64,000 bases of DNA, taken from NCBI RefSeq assembly GCF_947499295.1, contig NZ_CANMNP010000012.1:1-64000 (forward strand). Direction: 5' to 3'. Numbering within the stretch: position 1 is the first letter of the stretch; every line of letters starts with the position of its first letter. Positions 25,120-32,921 of the stretch are shown here, one piece after another. This DNA is from an uncultured Roseibium sp. (GTDB taxonomy: Bacteria > Pseudomonadota > Alphaproteobacteria > Rhizobiales > Stappiaceae). Position numbers and translations under genes: made by a program. The notes below the pieces were generated by a model. That model saw only the letters and a program-made list of their open reading frames with translations. It had not been told where the DNA came from and searched no databases.

Positions 25120-25839
25120 TCAATTATTGGCTGTAGAGATATGCTCACCATGCACAAACGCAGGTTCCCAGTGTGCGCTGGCTTCAAGCGCAGCAATAAC
25201 AAGTCGCGCGGGGCTCTCGGGATGAATGACCAGGAAGAACACCACATGTGCGGTGGTGAAAGCCCAAATAGCGCAATCCTTTGCTGCTGAGCGGAGCTGT
25301 TTAGTTCTATGGGCTATGAACGTCGAGCGCTCAATGCGGGGAAAGTGCTGGTAGACAAGGACCGACTTGCCGTCGTCGTAGAACCCAGCCACCTCATCAA
25401 AATAAAGGTATTTAGACGAGTTCTTTCGCCCTTTTGGCAACGTAACTTCCAGCCCATTGTCTGGATCGAAAAATATGAGATCAGCGCTGCGAAACTGCGC
25501 CGAACAGCGTTCCATGAATTCCGCACGGGCAATACGATCATCAGCCAGCATTTCGTTGAAATAACTTGCACCGGTTACCGTGTCGCTTTCTTCAATGGCC
25601 TGCAATCGCCGCCGATCCGGTTCAGCGGATGCATGACCCAGAATATCGAACAGGGCTGGGTCGAACTGGCGATAGCGATCTGCCTGTTGAAGGTATGCGA
25701 GCTTCCCGCCGTCGGAGCTTCCGTCCGATGGCGTCAGCATCCAACAAACGCCGATGCTGTTGATTCCTTCTGCCGATAATGCTCGTAGGAGCGCATATTT
25801 TCGATAGTCGTTGATGTCTCCGACATATTGGTGCTTCAC
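25120..25839 (-). CDS. Unrecognised conserved protein (YVGDINDYRKYALLR type)
   Basis: A 239-residue soluble protein. It begins with KHQYVGDINDYRKYALLRAL, and contains ADLIFFDPDNGLEV and SVLVYQHFPR. I recall this pattern in uncharacterised bacterial proteins but cannot name a family or activity. The acidic FFDPDNG turn between hydrophobic strands is reminiscent of a Rossmann-like or nuclease-like core. The GTG start at 25839 follows GGAG. It is divergent from the XRE regulator, whose operator lies in the shared gap, so it may be controlled by it. Confidence 0.55.
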   Translation of the reverse strand: MKHQYVGDINDYRKYALLRALSAEGINSIGVCWMLTPSDGSSDGGKLAYLQQADRYRQFDPALFDILGHASAEPDRRRLQAIEESDTVTGASYFNEMLADDRIARAEFMERCSAQFRSADLIFFDPDNGLEVTLPKGRKNSSKYLYFDEVAGFYDDGKSVLVYQHFPRIERSTFIAHRTKQLRSAAKDCAIWAFTTAHVVFFLVIHPESPARLVIAALEASAHWEPAFVHGEHISTANN

Positions 25840-25878
25840 GTCATTTGCTCCGAATCTGAATTGGAGCAAGCATGTCAG

Positions 25879-25914
25879 AATACCCTAATTTGGGGTACTT
25901 TAATTTAGGGTATT
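25879..25914. promoter_or_regulatory. Operator-promoter of the XRE regulator
   Basis: AATACCCTAA (25879-25888) and TTAGGGTATT (25905-25914) are perfect 10-bp inverted arms. A third half-site TTGGGGTA (25890-25897) lies between them. TTGGGG and TATTAT can serve as -35 and -10 boxes of a promoter reading right into the regulator. Binding by the XRE protein at 25948 would give autorepression and could also control the divergent gene at 25120-25839. Confidence 0.6.
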
Positions 25915-25947
25915 ATTGGAGCGCTGGTCCTTGCACTGGCGTTTCCA

Positions 25948-26187
25948 TTGTCTTCACTTCGTTCCGAACTCTATCAGCGAATGATCACCCTGCTTGTGCA
26001 GGCGAGGAAAGATGCTGGACTGACACAGGTCGAGTTGGGGAAGCGGCTTGGTCAGCGACAAACATTTGTTTCTAAGTTTGAGCTTGGAGAACGGCGTCTC
26101 GACGTGGCTGAGTTCATAGAGATTTGCCGAGCGATTGGGGCCGACCCACACGACATAATCCGAATGGCAGAATCCAGCGCCTCCTGA
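25948..26187 (+). CDS. XRE family HTH regulator
   Basis: A 79-residue protein, essentially one Cro/CI-type domain: ITLLVQARKDAGLTQVELGK, then RLGQRQTFVSKFELGERRLD. The start is uncertain; a TTG at 25948 gives the usual family N-terminus, while the ATG at 25981 removes it. It lies downstream of a three-half-site operator. It likely represses itself and perhaps the mobility functions or the divergent gene. It is the last gene before the right end of the island. Confidence 0.8.
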   Translation: MSSLRSELYQRMITLLVQARKDAGLTQVELGKRLGQRQTFVSKFELGERRLDVAEFIEICRAIGADPHDIIRMAESSAS

Positions 26188-26282
26188 GAGCATCGGTCGA
26201 TACAAACCTAGAATGCTCTTTTCCGGAGATTAATGCACTGCGGCGACAGTGCGATTTCACACTGCGTCGAACCAAGAATCTT

Positions 26283-26299
26283 GTAACCGCGTGGTAACC
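26283..26299. repeat. Right copy of island-end motif (possible integrase arm site)
   Basis: GTAACCGCGTGGTAACC, one base different from the left copy at 6841-6857 and in the same orientation, 88 bp inside the right repeat. It contains TGTAACC and GGTAACC spaced 11 bp. An arm-site role is inferred. Confidence 0.55.
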
Positions 26300-26348
26300 C
26301 TGGCCATCTGGACGTTGTTGAATGCGAAAGGAAACTGAGGCCAAAAAC

Positions 26349-26380
26349 AACAAAAGCCGCGGAGAGCCGCGGCTTTTGTT
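26349..26380. terminator. Island-borne terminator for tRNA-Gly
   Basis: Perfect 14-bp inverted repeat AACAAAAGCCGCGG / CCGCGGCTTTTGTT around AGAG, 12 bp beyond the tRNA 3' end. It lies on the island side, so the element brought a replacement terminator for the tRNA it entered; the original one was pushed to 6585-6611. Confidence 0.75.
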
Positions 26381-26387
26381 TATTTCG

Positions 26388-26437
26388 AATTTGGAGCGGG
26401 CGATGGGATTCGAACCCACGACCCCAACCTTGGCAAG
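26388..26437 (-). repeat. attR, 50-bp repeat inside the intact tRNA-Gly
   Basis: Exact copy of 6636-6685 at an offset of 19752 bp. It covers the tRNA 3' half and 4 bp beyond. The identity stops inside the anticodon loop region at 26437, where chromosomal tRNA sequence continues to 26466. Confidence 0.92.
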
Positions 26438-26466
26438 GTTGTGCTCTACCCCTGAGCTACACCCGC
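26392..26466 (-). tRNA. tRNA-Gly(GCC)
   Basis: A 75-nt tRNA on the minus strand with encoded CCA. Acceptor strands GCGGGTG / CGCCCGC pair with one G-U. The anticodon loop TTGCCAA gives anticodon GCC between stems CAACC and GGTTG. The T-loop GTTCGAATC is standard. It is the integration site of the island, whose end restores the 3' half. Confidence 0.95.
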
Positions 26467-26512
26467 ATAATGTTCCGGCACCCGGCGAAGTCCGCCCCGG
26501 CATCGGTGGCGC

Positions 26513-26543
26513 AGTATATGGACTAAGCTGAAGCGGAATGCAA
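26513..26543 (-). promoter_or_regulatory. Probable promoter of tRNA-Gly
   Basis: On the minus strand TTGCAT and TATACT are separated by 19 bp, with the -10 box 46 bp before the tRNA 5' end. The hexamers are good but the spacing is long. It lies outside the island, so the tRNA keeps its chromosomal promoter. Confidence 0.45.
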
Positions 26544-26706
26544 CACCGAATTTGCAGAAATTTTATTGGCTGTCGTTCTGTGGAGTTTGTGCGGCTTCTT
26601 CGTTTCAAACTCGCAGAATTCCGCCGCTTTTTTGCATTCTTTTTTCTTGTCGCCACCTTCCGAATTGCGTTAGACAGCGCTGAAAGCGATAATTTCAGGA
26701 AAAAAC

Positions 26707-27228
26707 ATGCCCGCATCCCGTGACGACCTCATGACCTTCTTCAAGGATCTGGAAATCGAGGTTACGACGACTGACCACGACCCGGTGTTCACAGTGGCCG
26801 AATCCGGCGATCTGCACGACAGGATCCCGGGCGGACACACCAAAAACCTGTTCGTCAAGGACAAGAAGGGCCGTCTGTTTCTGATCGTGCTGCTTCATGA
26901 TGCTGAGGTCGATCTCAAGAAGGTTCACCAAATCATTGGCGGACAGGGGCGTGTCTCCTTTGGCAACGCGGACCTGCTGATGGAGGTGCTGGGCGTCGAA
27001 CCGGGCTCGGTTACACCTTTCTCTCTTATCAACGACCGGGAGAGCCAGCGGGTCACGCCCGTTTTCGATGCGGCCATGATGCAGCATGAAGTGCTGAATT
27101 ATCATCCGCTTAAAAATGATGCGACAACGTCGATCGCAAAAAGCGACCTTTTGAAATTTGCCGAGGCGTGCGGACACAGCGCTGCGGTTCTGGCCGTGAG
27201 CGAAGAAGCAAAAGCGGCCGGTCTTTGA
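26707..27228 (+). CDS. YbaK/ProX-type aminoacyl-tRNA deacylase
   Basis: A 173-residue protein of the prolyl-tRNA synthetase associated (YbaK/EbsC, ProX-like) family. GGHTKNLFVKDKKGRLFL carries the family catalytic Lys region, and GVEPGSVTPFSLIND is the second conserved block. It edits mischarged tRNA in trans, typically Ala-tRNA-Pro. AGGAAA precedes the ATG. It is the first gene right of the island. Family certain, exact substrate inferred. Confidence 0.88.
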   Translation: MPASRDDLMTFFKDLEIEVTTTDHDPVFTVAESGDLHDRIPGGHTKNLFVKDKKGRLFLIVLLHDAEVDLKKVHQIIGGQGRVSFGNADLLMEVLGVEPGSVTPFSLINDRESQRVTPVFDAAMMQHEVLNYHPLKNDATTSIAKSDLLKFAEACGHSAAVLAVSEEAKAAGL

Positions 27229-27356
27229 CCGGCTGATTTCAGGATTTGTAATTCGGTCGCTGCGGAGCCATGTTAGGGGCCAATTCAACCGAATATGATG
27301 ATTTGATTCCAGACGGTCCGCGGCAAGCGGAGCCGTCGAAGTTTAAGAGGCGGCAC

Positions 27357-28352
27357 ATGAGCAACGGCAACTACAATATTGGCGGCCAGGTCGGCGGTGG
27401 TTTCGGCGCCAGCATGGGTGGCGATTACGGTAGCCAGGGTGGTGGTTTTGGAGGCGACGGTGGCGGTGATGGTCCGACCGGTGGCGATCTCATTTTTGAT
27501 GTGACCACGCAGACCTTCATGGCCGATGTTATGGAAGCCTCCCGGCAGCAACCCGTTCTGGTGGATTTCTGGGCACCCTGGTGTGGTCCCTGCAAACAGC
27601 TGACCCCAATCATCGAGGCAGCTGTCAAAGCAGCCGGCGGTACCGTCAAGCTGGCCAAGATGAACATTGAAGACCACCCGGAAATCGCCGGGCAAATGGG
27701 CATTCAGTCCATTCCGGCCGTTGTTGCCTTCAAGGACGGTCAGCCGGTTGACGGTTTCATGGGAGCTCAGCAGGAGAGCCAGGTGAAGGAATTCATCGAA
27801 AAGCTTGCTGGTCCAGCGCCCGTGAATCAGGCTGATGCCTTTTTGGAACAAGCCGAGCAGCTGCTTGTTGAAAAGGACTTTGGTCAGGCGGCGCAGCTCT
27901 TCGGTGCTGTCATGCAGATGGATCCGGACAATGTGAAGGCCATTTGCGGTCTGGCACAGTGTTATCTTGGTGCGGATGAGCTTGAGCGCGCCGCGCAGGC
28001 ACTGGAAATGGTGCCGGAAGACAAGCGCTCGGAAGAGGCCTATACGGCGGCAAAGGCAGCGCTCGACCTTGCTGAGCAAGCAGCCTCGCTTGGCGACCTT
28101 GCCGGGTTTCATGAACGGATTGAAAAGGACCCGCAGGACCTGCAGGCGCGGTTCGATCTGGCGCTCGGTCTCAACGGCAAGGGCGACAAGAACGGTGCGG
28201 TCGACCAACTGATTGAAATCGTGCGCACCGACAGGGAATGGAACGAAGACGGCGCGCGCAAGCAGCTGCTGCAATTCTTTGAGGCCTGGGGCTTCAAGGA
28301 TCCGGCAAGCGCTTATGGCCGCCGGAAACTTTCCGCCGTTCTGTTTTCTTGA
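27357..28352 (+). CDS. Thioredoxin-TPR chaperedoxin (CnoX/YbbN type)
   Basis: A 331-residue protein. Residues 1-42 are a Gly-rich extension (GGQVGGGFGASMGGDYGSQ type). The thioredoxin domain, about residues 43-150, has WCGPC, an intact redox site. The rest consists of TPR-like helices (QADAFLEQAEQLLVEKDFGQ and similar). E. coli CnoX lacks the second active cysteine, so this version may be redox-active as in Caulobacter-type proteins. The start at 27357 follows AAGAGG. It probably protects unfolding proteins under oxidative stress. Confidence 0.85.
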   Translation: MSNGNYNIGGQVGGGFGASMGGDYGSQGGGFGGDGGGDGPTGGDLIFDVTTQTFMADVMEASRQQPVLVDFWAPWCGPCKQLTPIIEAAVKAAGGTVKLAKMNIEDHPEIAGQMGIQSIPAVVAFKDGQPVDGFMGAQQESQVKEFIEKLAGPAPVNQADAFLEQAEQLLVEKDFGQAAQLFGAVMQMDPDNVKAICGLAQCYLGADELERAAQALEMVPEDKRSEEAYTAAKAALDLAEQAASLGDLAGFHERIEKDPQDLQARFDLALGLNGKGDKNGAVDQLIEIVRTDREWNEDGARKQLLQFFEAWGFKDPASAYGRRKLSAVLFS

Positions 28353-28434
28353 CGATTGCAGCAAGTGACACACATTTAGGGAAGCATCATGCTGGCGATA
28401 TTGCGAAAATAACGAAAACAATGAAGGCGCTGTA

Positions 28435-29112
28435 ATGCAGGCAGGAAACGCCATTTACGAGACGATTGCGGACTTGCCTCCGGCTTTGCCGGTATTCCCG
28501 CTTTCAGGTGCCCTGTTGCTTCCCAGGACGCAATTGCCGCTCAATATTTTCGAGCAACGATATATCGACATGGTGGACGCCGCGCTTGCAGGCAATCGGC
28601 TGATCGGCATGGTCCAACCCTTGCCAGAGCGCCTGGCCGGAGATCCGGATACCCTGGATCTGGCAAGTGTCGGCTGTGTTGGACGTTTGACGAGTTTTCA
28701 GGAAACTGGAGATGGACGTTACCTGATCACCCTTCAGGGTATAACCCGGTTCTCGCTTGGCAATGAGCGCAAGAACTACAGCCGTTTCCGTGAAGTCGAA
28801 TGTGATTTTGCCGCCTTTGCAAATGATTTGAGGTGCGGCGAGGGCGAAGACGACGTCGACCGGAATGGTCTTTTGAAAACTCTGCGCAGTTATCTGGATG
28901 CGAACAATCTGGAGGCGGATTGGCAGAGCGTTTCGGAAGCTGAGACGGAAGTGCTTGTCAACGCCTTGTGCATGATGTGTCCTTACGGCCCTCAGGAAAA
29001 GCAAGCTTTGCTTGAAGCGCGGGATCTCAGAACCCGAGCGGAGACTTTGATTGCGATCACCGAGATGGATCTGGCAAGATCACAGAATGACGGTGGTTCG
29101 ACGCTGCAGTGA
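28435..29112 (+). CDS. Lon N-terminal (LON substrate-binding) domain protein
   Basis: A 225-residue stand-alone LON-N domain protein. LPVFPLSGALLLPRTQLPLN and IFEQRYIDMV are the family hallmark near residues 17-45. No ATPase or protease part exists. Such proteins are widespread next to thioredoxin-TPR and Trm112 genes in alphaproteobacteria; the role is unsettled. It follows the thioredoxin gene by 82 bp and precedes the Trm112 gene by 34 bp on the same strand. Confidence 0.88.
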   Translation: MQAGNAIYETIADLPPALPVFPLSGALLLPRTQLPLNIFEQRYIDMVDAALAGNRLIGMVQPLPERLAGDPDTLDLASVGCVGRLTSFQETGDGRYLITLQGITRFSLGNERKNYSRFREVECDFAAFANDLRCGEGEDDVDRNGLLKTLRSYLDANNLEADWQSVSEAETEVLVNALCMMCPYGPQEKQALLEARDLRTRAETLIAITEMDLARSQNDGGSTLQ

Positions 29113-29146
29113 AACCAGGCCGGCGCTTTTGAGAGACTGAACAATT

Positions 29147-29338
29147 ATGAGCGAAACAAGTGAACGCACCGTAGACCGCAAGCTGTTGGAGTTGCTGGTC
29201 TGTCCGGTGACAAAATCCACGCTGGAATATGATGCGGAAGCGCAGGAGCTGATTTCTCGCTCCGCCAAGCTGGCCTATCCGATCCGAAACGGTATACCGA
29301 TCATGCTGCCCGATGAGGCGCGCGCATTGGAAGATTGA
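29147..29338 (+). CDS. Trm112 family protein
   Basis: A 63-residue protein with [19 protein letters not shown], then [19 protein letters not shown], the full Trm112/UPF0434 pattern. Homologues act as small activators of methyltransferases. The usual zinc Cys pair is reduced to a single CP. Probably co-transcribed with the LON-N gene; an intrinsic terminator follows 22 bp later. Confidence 0.9.
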   Translation: MSETSERTVDRKLLELLVCPVTKSTLEYDAEAQELISRSAKLAYPIRNGIPIMLPDEARALED

Positions 29339-29360
29339 GACGGAGTAGCTGACAAACATA

Positions 29361-29390
29361 AAAAGCCCGGGCCGTTGCCCGGGCTTTTTT
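29361..29390. terminator. Bidirectional intrinsic terminator
   Basis: AAAAGCCCGGG-CCGTTG-CCCGGGCTTTT with T-runs on both strands, between the convergent Trm112 and YggT genes. Confidence 0.9.
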
Positions 29391-29407
29391 CGTTTCTGTG
29401 AACCGGG

Positions 29408-29704
29408 TCAGTACCCTCGGAACATTGGCATCAAGTTCAAGATAATGATCTGCCGCAGGAAGATAATCCCGAGCAGCAAGATGACCGGAGAAATGTCAAT
29501 GCCACCAAGATTCGGCAGAAACCTCCGAATAGGCCTCAATGCAGGCTCGGTCAGATTGTAGAGTGCCCTGCCGATCGAATTGATGATCTGGTTGTTGGAA
29601 TTGATGATGTTGAAGGCATAGAGCCAGGAGAAAATTGCACTGGCGATAATGATGTAGAAGTAGAGATCCAGTGCAATGAGGATCACGTTGAAGAGTGCGG
29701 TCAT
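29408..29704 (-). CDS. YggT family membrane protein
   Basis: A 98-residue protein with two hydrophobic regions (about residues 5-30 and 70-92) and the family block [33 protein letters not shown]. YggT proteins sit in the inner membrane and are linked to cell-division or osmotic functions in other bacteria. It is a single gene, convergent with Trm112. Confidence 0.9.
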   Translation of the reverse strand: MTALFNVILIALDLYFYIIIASAIFSWLYAFNIINSNNQIINSIGRALYNLTEPALRPIRRFLPNLGGIDISPVILLLGIIFLRQIIILNLMPMFRGY

Positions 29705-29924
29705 GGTCTGGTCCGTTGCCGTTCAATATCTGTCTTTGTCATCATGTAGCTTTCCGGCGTGGCCGCTGCAAGGCGAGCCGACATTTAACCGGGTTTTGTT
29801 TAATGCCTGCAACCAGCGATGCTAAATTGCAACAGTTGCACAAAACCGGGATTCCTTAGGCTTTGTATAAGCCTTAGTCGTGCTATCTTCCCTGCCAATG
29901 GGAATCCCTATGGATGTTATCTGA

Positions 29925-30728
29925 ATGTTGAAGCTGTTTTCGCGCGCTGCGCTTGCCCTTGCCCTGAGCGCCGTGACCGGTAGCGCACTGGCTCAAAGTG
30001 GCGATCTTTCCGCTCAGGATGCCAATCGTCAGTTCGTGGTTGACCTGGGTATCGGCGCCATTGCCAAGCCGCGCTACGAAGCGGCAGACTCTTACCTGAT
30101 CTATCCGTTCCCGATCGTTTCGGTTGGCCGGTTCTATCTGCCGGGACTTGGACAGGTTGTTGATGGCCGGCGTAAAAGCGGAATTTTCTTCTTTCCATCG
30201 TTCAACTTTATCGGCGAGCGCAAGGCCAGCGACAGCAATGACCTGCGCGGCACACGAACCATTGACTGGGCAGTTGAACTTGGTCTTGGCGGTGGGTTCC
30301 GGACAGAGCATTTCCGTGCTTTTGCCGAACTGCGCCAGGGTATCAATGGCCACACCGGGCAAGTGGGTCAGCTTGGTCTGGACGGTATCGTCTATCCGGC
30401 TGAAAAGTGGGAAGTGTCCTTCGGTCCACGCGCCGATTTCGCAACGGATGACTACATGGACACCTATTTTGGTGTGACGAGTTCCGAGGCCGCTGCAAGC
30501 GGTGGGCGCCTGACACGGTATGACCCAAGCGGGGGTTTCAAGAGCGTTGGCCTGGCAGCACGTGCCAGCTACGACTGGAACGACGATGTGCGTTTGCATA
30601 TTCAGGGCGGGTATGACCGTCTGGTTGGCGATGCTGCCGACAGCCCGATCGCCAGAAATGGCAGCAAAGACCAGTTCAGCCTGGGCGTTGGTGTGAGTTA
30701 CCGTTTCGCATTCGATCTCTTCGATTGA
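29925..30728 (+). CDS. MipA/OmpV family outer membrane protein
   Basis: A 267-residue beta-barrel precursor. The signal peptide ends at GSALA-Q (residue about 23). FVVDLGIGAIAKPRYEAADS starts the MipA domain, and the C-terminus VGVSYRFAFDLF ends on an aromatic residue as outer-membrane proteins do. MipA in E. coli scaffolds murein synthases; most homologues are uncharacterised. A strong terminator follows 25 bp after the stop. Confidence 0.88.
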   Translation: MLKLFSRAALALALSAVTGSALAQSGDLSAQDANRQFVVDLGIGAIAKPRYEAADSYLIYPFPIVSVGRFYLPGLGQVVDGRRKSGIFFFPSFNFIGERKASDSNDLRGTRTIDWAVELGLGGGFRTEHFRAFAELRQGINGHTGQVGQLGLDGIVYPAEKWEVSFGPRADFATDDYMDTYFGVTSSEAAASGGRLTRYDPSGGFKSVGLAARASYDWNDDVRLHIQGGYDRLVGDAADSPIARNGSKDQFSLGVGVSYRFAFDLFD

Positions 30729-30752
30729 GTTGAAAAAGTAAACGACGATTGG

Positions 30753-30779
30753 AAAAGGAGGCCTTGAGCCTCCTTTTTT
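30753..30779 (+). terminator. Intrinsic terminator after MipA gene
   Basis: AAAAGGAGGC and GCCTCCTTTT form a 10-bp stem with a 5-nt loop, followed by a T-run. Confidence 0.9.
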
Positions 30780-31022
30780 GTGAACGTGAGCACCGCCTGC
30801 TGAGCACAGCTCCCAAAAGCCGATCATCCAGGCCGGCCTGCAACGGCAGGCGTCCCGCCGCAACTTTGTCCGGTATTGACCTTTTAAAGAAGAAAATCGC
30901 AACCCCGATCCAGACGGCTTGCAGGCGCTCTGACTCCGTGCGCGCAGCCTGAGCAGGCGCGGGTGTATTGCGCTCCTGTGACTTGTGACAGTATCGTAGT
31001 GGCAATGCCGAGGGAGGAAGGC

Positions 31023-32771
31023 ATGCGCGATCATGATCATGTGAGCGAGATCGACCGGGTTCTCAATGGCATTGAAACCGGCCGGGACGGGCTTGTCTCT
31101 CAAAGCTGGCGCCGCTGCGTTGAAACCTACGGCATGGACCCGACGCGCCCGGAGCCGGCGCATATCGTAACGGCCGATCAGCTTCGCGAACACCAGGAAC
31201 AGTCGGAACGTCTGATTGCGACAGCCCGGTCTGGCCTTCAAAGCCTATTCAAACAGGTTGCCGGCCAGAATTACGTCCTCTTGCTGGCGGACGCAAAAGG
31301 CATTTGTGTCGACTTCTTCGGTGATCCACGGTTTGAAGATGAGCTGCGGCAGGCTGGTCTCTATCTGGGATCTGACTGGTCTGAAGAACTTGCGGGAACG
31401 TGTGGTGTTGGCTCTTGTCTTGTGACCGGCGAGGCCGTGACGATCCATCAAAGTGATCACTTCGGGCTCGCGCATACGCCATTGTCCTGCACGTCTGCGC
31501 CGATCTATGACACAAGCGGCAAACTTGCAGCCGTTCTCGATATTTCGTTGCTGCGGTCCCCCTCACCGAAGTCGAGCCAGAACCTTGCGATGAACCTTGT
31601 CAGGGCATCAGCACGGCGGGTTGAAATGGCCAACCTCATGGCCATGACGCGCCGGGACTGGGTTTTGCGGTTTTCGACTTCGGCTGAATTCCTGGAGGTT
31701 GACCCCGAGGCTGCTGTTGCGCTTGACGATAACGGCACGATTATCGGTATGACCCACGGAGCCAGGAAATGTCTGGCCCCTGATGGCCGAACCGACCTGG
31801 TCGGCACCCGGATCGACATGCATATGGATCTGGATGTCGATGCGTTGCCGGACCTAATGCGCGGCCGGCCAACGGAGGAACGGGTCCTGCGGCTTCGCGA
31901 TGGGCGAGGCCTCTTCGGGCACGCTATCGCGCCACAGTCAGCACGCCTCCCACCTCATCACGAAACCGGCTCGGTCACGGGCCCCTTGCGCAGTTTTTGC
32001 GGTCCTGATCCTTTGCTGCGGCAACTCATGTCGAAGGTCGCGCGCCTTGCCCCGACACAGGTCCCATTGCTGCTCTTGGGTGAAACGGGAACCGGCAAGG
32101 AGTATCTCGCGCGGGCAATTCACGTGCTTGGCCCTGCGGACAGGTCGTTCCATCTCGTGACATGTGCGGGATTGGACAAGCCACAGATCGACGGCTTGCG
32201 CACCGCAGGTGCGGGAACCCTTTTCCTCAAAGGCATTGAAGATCTGGATGCCGACGGCCAGGGCGCTGTTCTGGCATTGTTGGAGACAAGGGACGATTTG
32301 CGTGTGATCGCTTCCACGCGTCAGGACCCCGCAGGACCACAGGTTGCCCAACTGATTCGGCCGGAACTCTATTTCCGATTGGCTGGGGCTGTACTGCCAG
32401 TCTCTCCGTTGCGTCATCGCCAGGATTTTGAGTGGCTGGTCGACCGCCTCCTGAGGCGATCTCCCCGGAATTTCCGACTTTCTCCGGCGGCACTTGCCGA
32501 ACTTCGCGGGCGGGAATGGCAAGGCAATATTCGAGAGCTTGCAACTGCGCTCGATATTGCAATGGCGCTTTCGGAAGGGTCCGTAATCGATCTCCCGGAT
32601 CTGCCTCCTCCTCCTCTTGCCAGGCACATTGAGACAGATCCGACGGAGGATCTGGAGTCGCTGCTTGACGCGTGTAACTGGAACATGGCCGTGACCGCAC
32701 GGCGTCTCGGCGTAAACCGCTCGACGGTTCTGCGCCGTGTGCGCAAGGCGGGTCTGTTGCGCAAGATCTGA
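31023..32771 (+). CDS. AcoR-like Fis-family regulator with degenerate AAA domain
   Basis: A 582-residue regulator. The first 300 residues hold a GAF-type sensor as in AcoR. Walker A LGETGTGKE is at about residues 355-363, and the sensor II WQGNIREL and Fis HTH (NMAVTARRLGVNRSTVLRRV) are present. The GAFTGA loop that contacts sigma-54 is missing: sequence passes from FHLVTCAGLDKPQIDGLRT to GAGTLFLKGIEDLD. In this last block the Walker B acidic pair is replaced by KG. It therefore may not act as a sigma-54 activator. It is followed by a palindrome pair and the monooxygenase gene, its likely target. Confidence 0.8.
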   Translation: MRDHDHVSEIDRVLNGIETGRDGLVSQSWRRCVETYGMDPTRPEPAHIVTADQLREHQEQSERLIATARSGLQSLFKQVAGQNYVLLLADAKGICVDFFGDPRFEDELRQAGLYLGSDWSEELAGTCGVGSCLVTGEAVTIHQSDHFGLAHTPLSCTSAPIYDTSGKLAAVLDISLLRSPSPKSSQNLAMNLVRASARRVEMANLMAMTRRDWVLRFSTSAEFLEVDPEAAVALDDNGTIIGMTHGARKCLAPDGRTDLVGTRIDMHMDLDVDALPDLMRGRPTEERVLRLRDGRGLFGHAIAPQSARLPPHHETGSVTGPLRSFCGPDPLLRQLMSKVARLAPTQVPLLLLGETGTGKEYLARAIHVLGPADRSFHLVTCAGLDKPQIDGLRTAGAGTLFLKGIEDLDADGQGAVLALLETRDDLRVIASTRQDPAGPQVAQLIRPELYFRLAGAVLPVSPLRHRQDFEWLVDRLLRRSPRNFRLSPAALAELRGREWQGNIRELATALDIAMALSEGSVIDLPDLPPPPLARHIETDPTEDLESLLDACNWNMAVTARRLGVNRSTVLRRVRKAGLLRKI

Positions 32772-32772
32772 C

Positions 32773-32802
32773 GCAACTGTTGCGCGTTGTTGCGCACGCA
32801 AC
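32773..32802. promoter_or_regulatory. Tandem palindromes upstream of monooxygenase gene
   Basis: GCAACTGTTGC (32773-32783) and GTTGCGCACGCAAC (32789-32802) are both palindromic with perfect 5- and 6-bp arms. GTTGC/GCAAC half-sites resemble upstream activating sites of AcoR-type regulators. They begin 2 bp after the regulator stop and about 120 bp before the monooxygenase start. Confidence 0.6.
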
Positions 32803-32921
32803 GCCGCGACCACATTCGGGCATCTAAATCGCTCAAAGTGCGGCCGCTCGATGGCAAGTCGATGCCACCCTCTGCAATGCTCTCGCATCTGAACAAAGAG
32901 CGGAACTGCGGGAGGAATGCA

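Larger units (their letters stand above)
6636..26437. mobile_element. Genomic island integrated in tRNA-Gly(GCC)
   Basis: The segment is bounded by a 50-bp exact direct repeat (6636-6685 and 26388-26437) that contains the 3' half of a tRNA-Gly gene up to the anticodon loop. It carries its own tyrosine integrase, AlpA-like protein, primase/helicase, origin-like repeats, XRE regulator and a restriction-type operon. The complete tRNA stays functional at the right end. Transferred material is about 19.75 kb, from 6686 to 26437. No capsid, tail or conjugation genes are present, so it would need a helper or is a satellite-type or integrative mobilisable element. Confidence 0.92.

Noticed and set aside
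32850..32885. Sigma-54 promoter before the monooxygenase gene
   Set aside because: TGGCAAG and TGCC are present but GG and GC are one base too close for a -24/-12 element.
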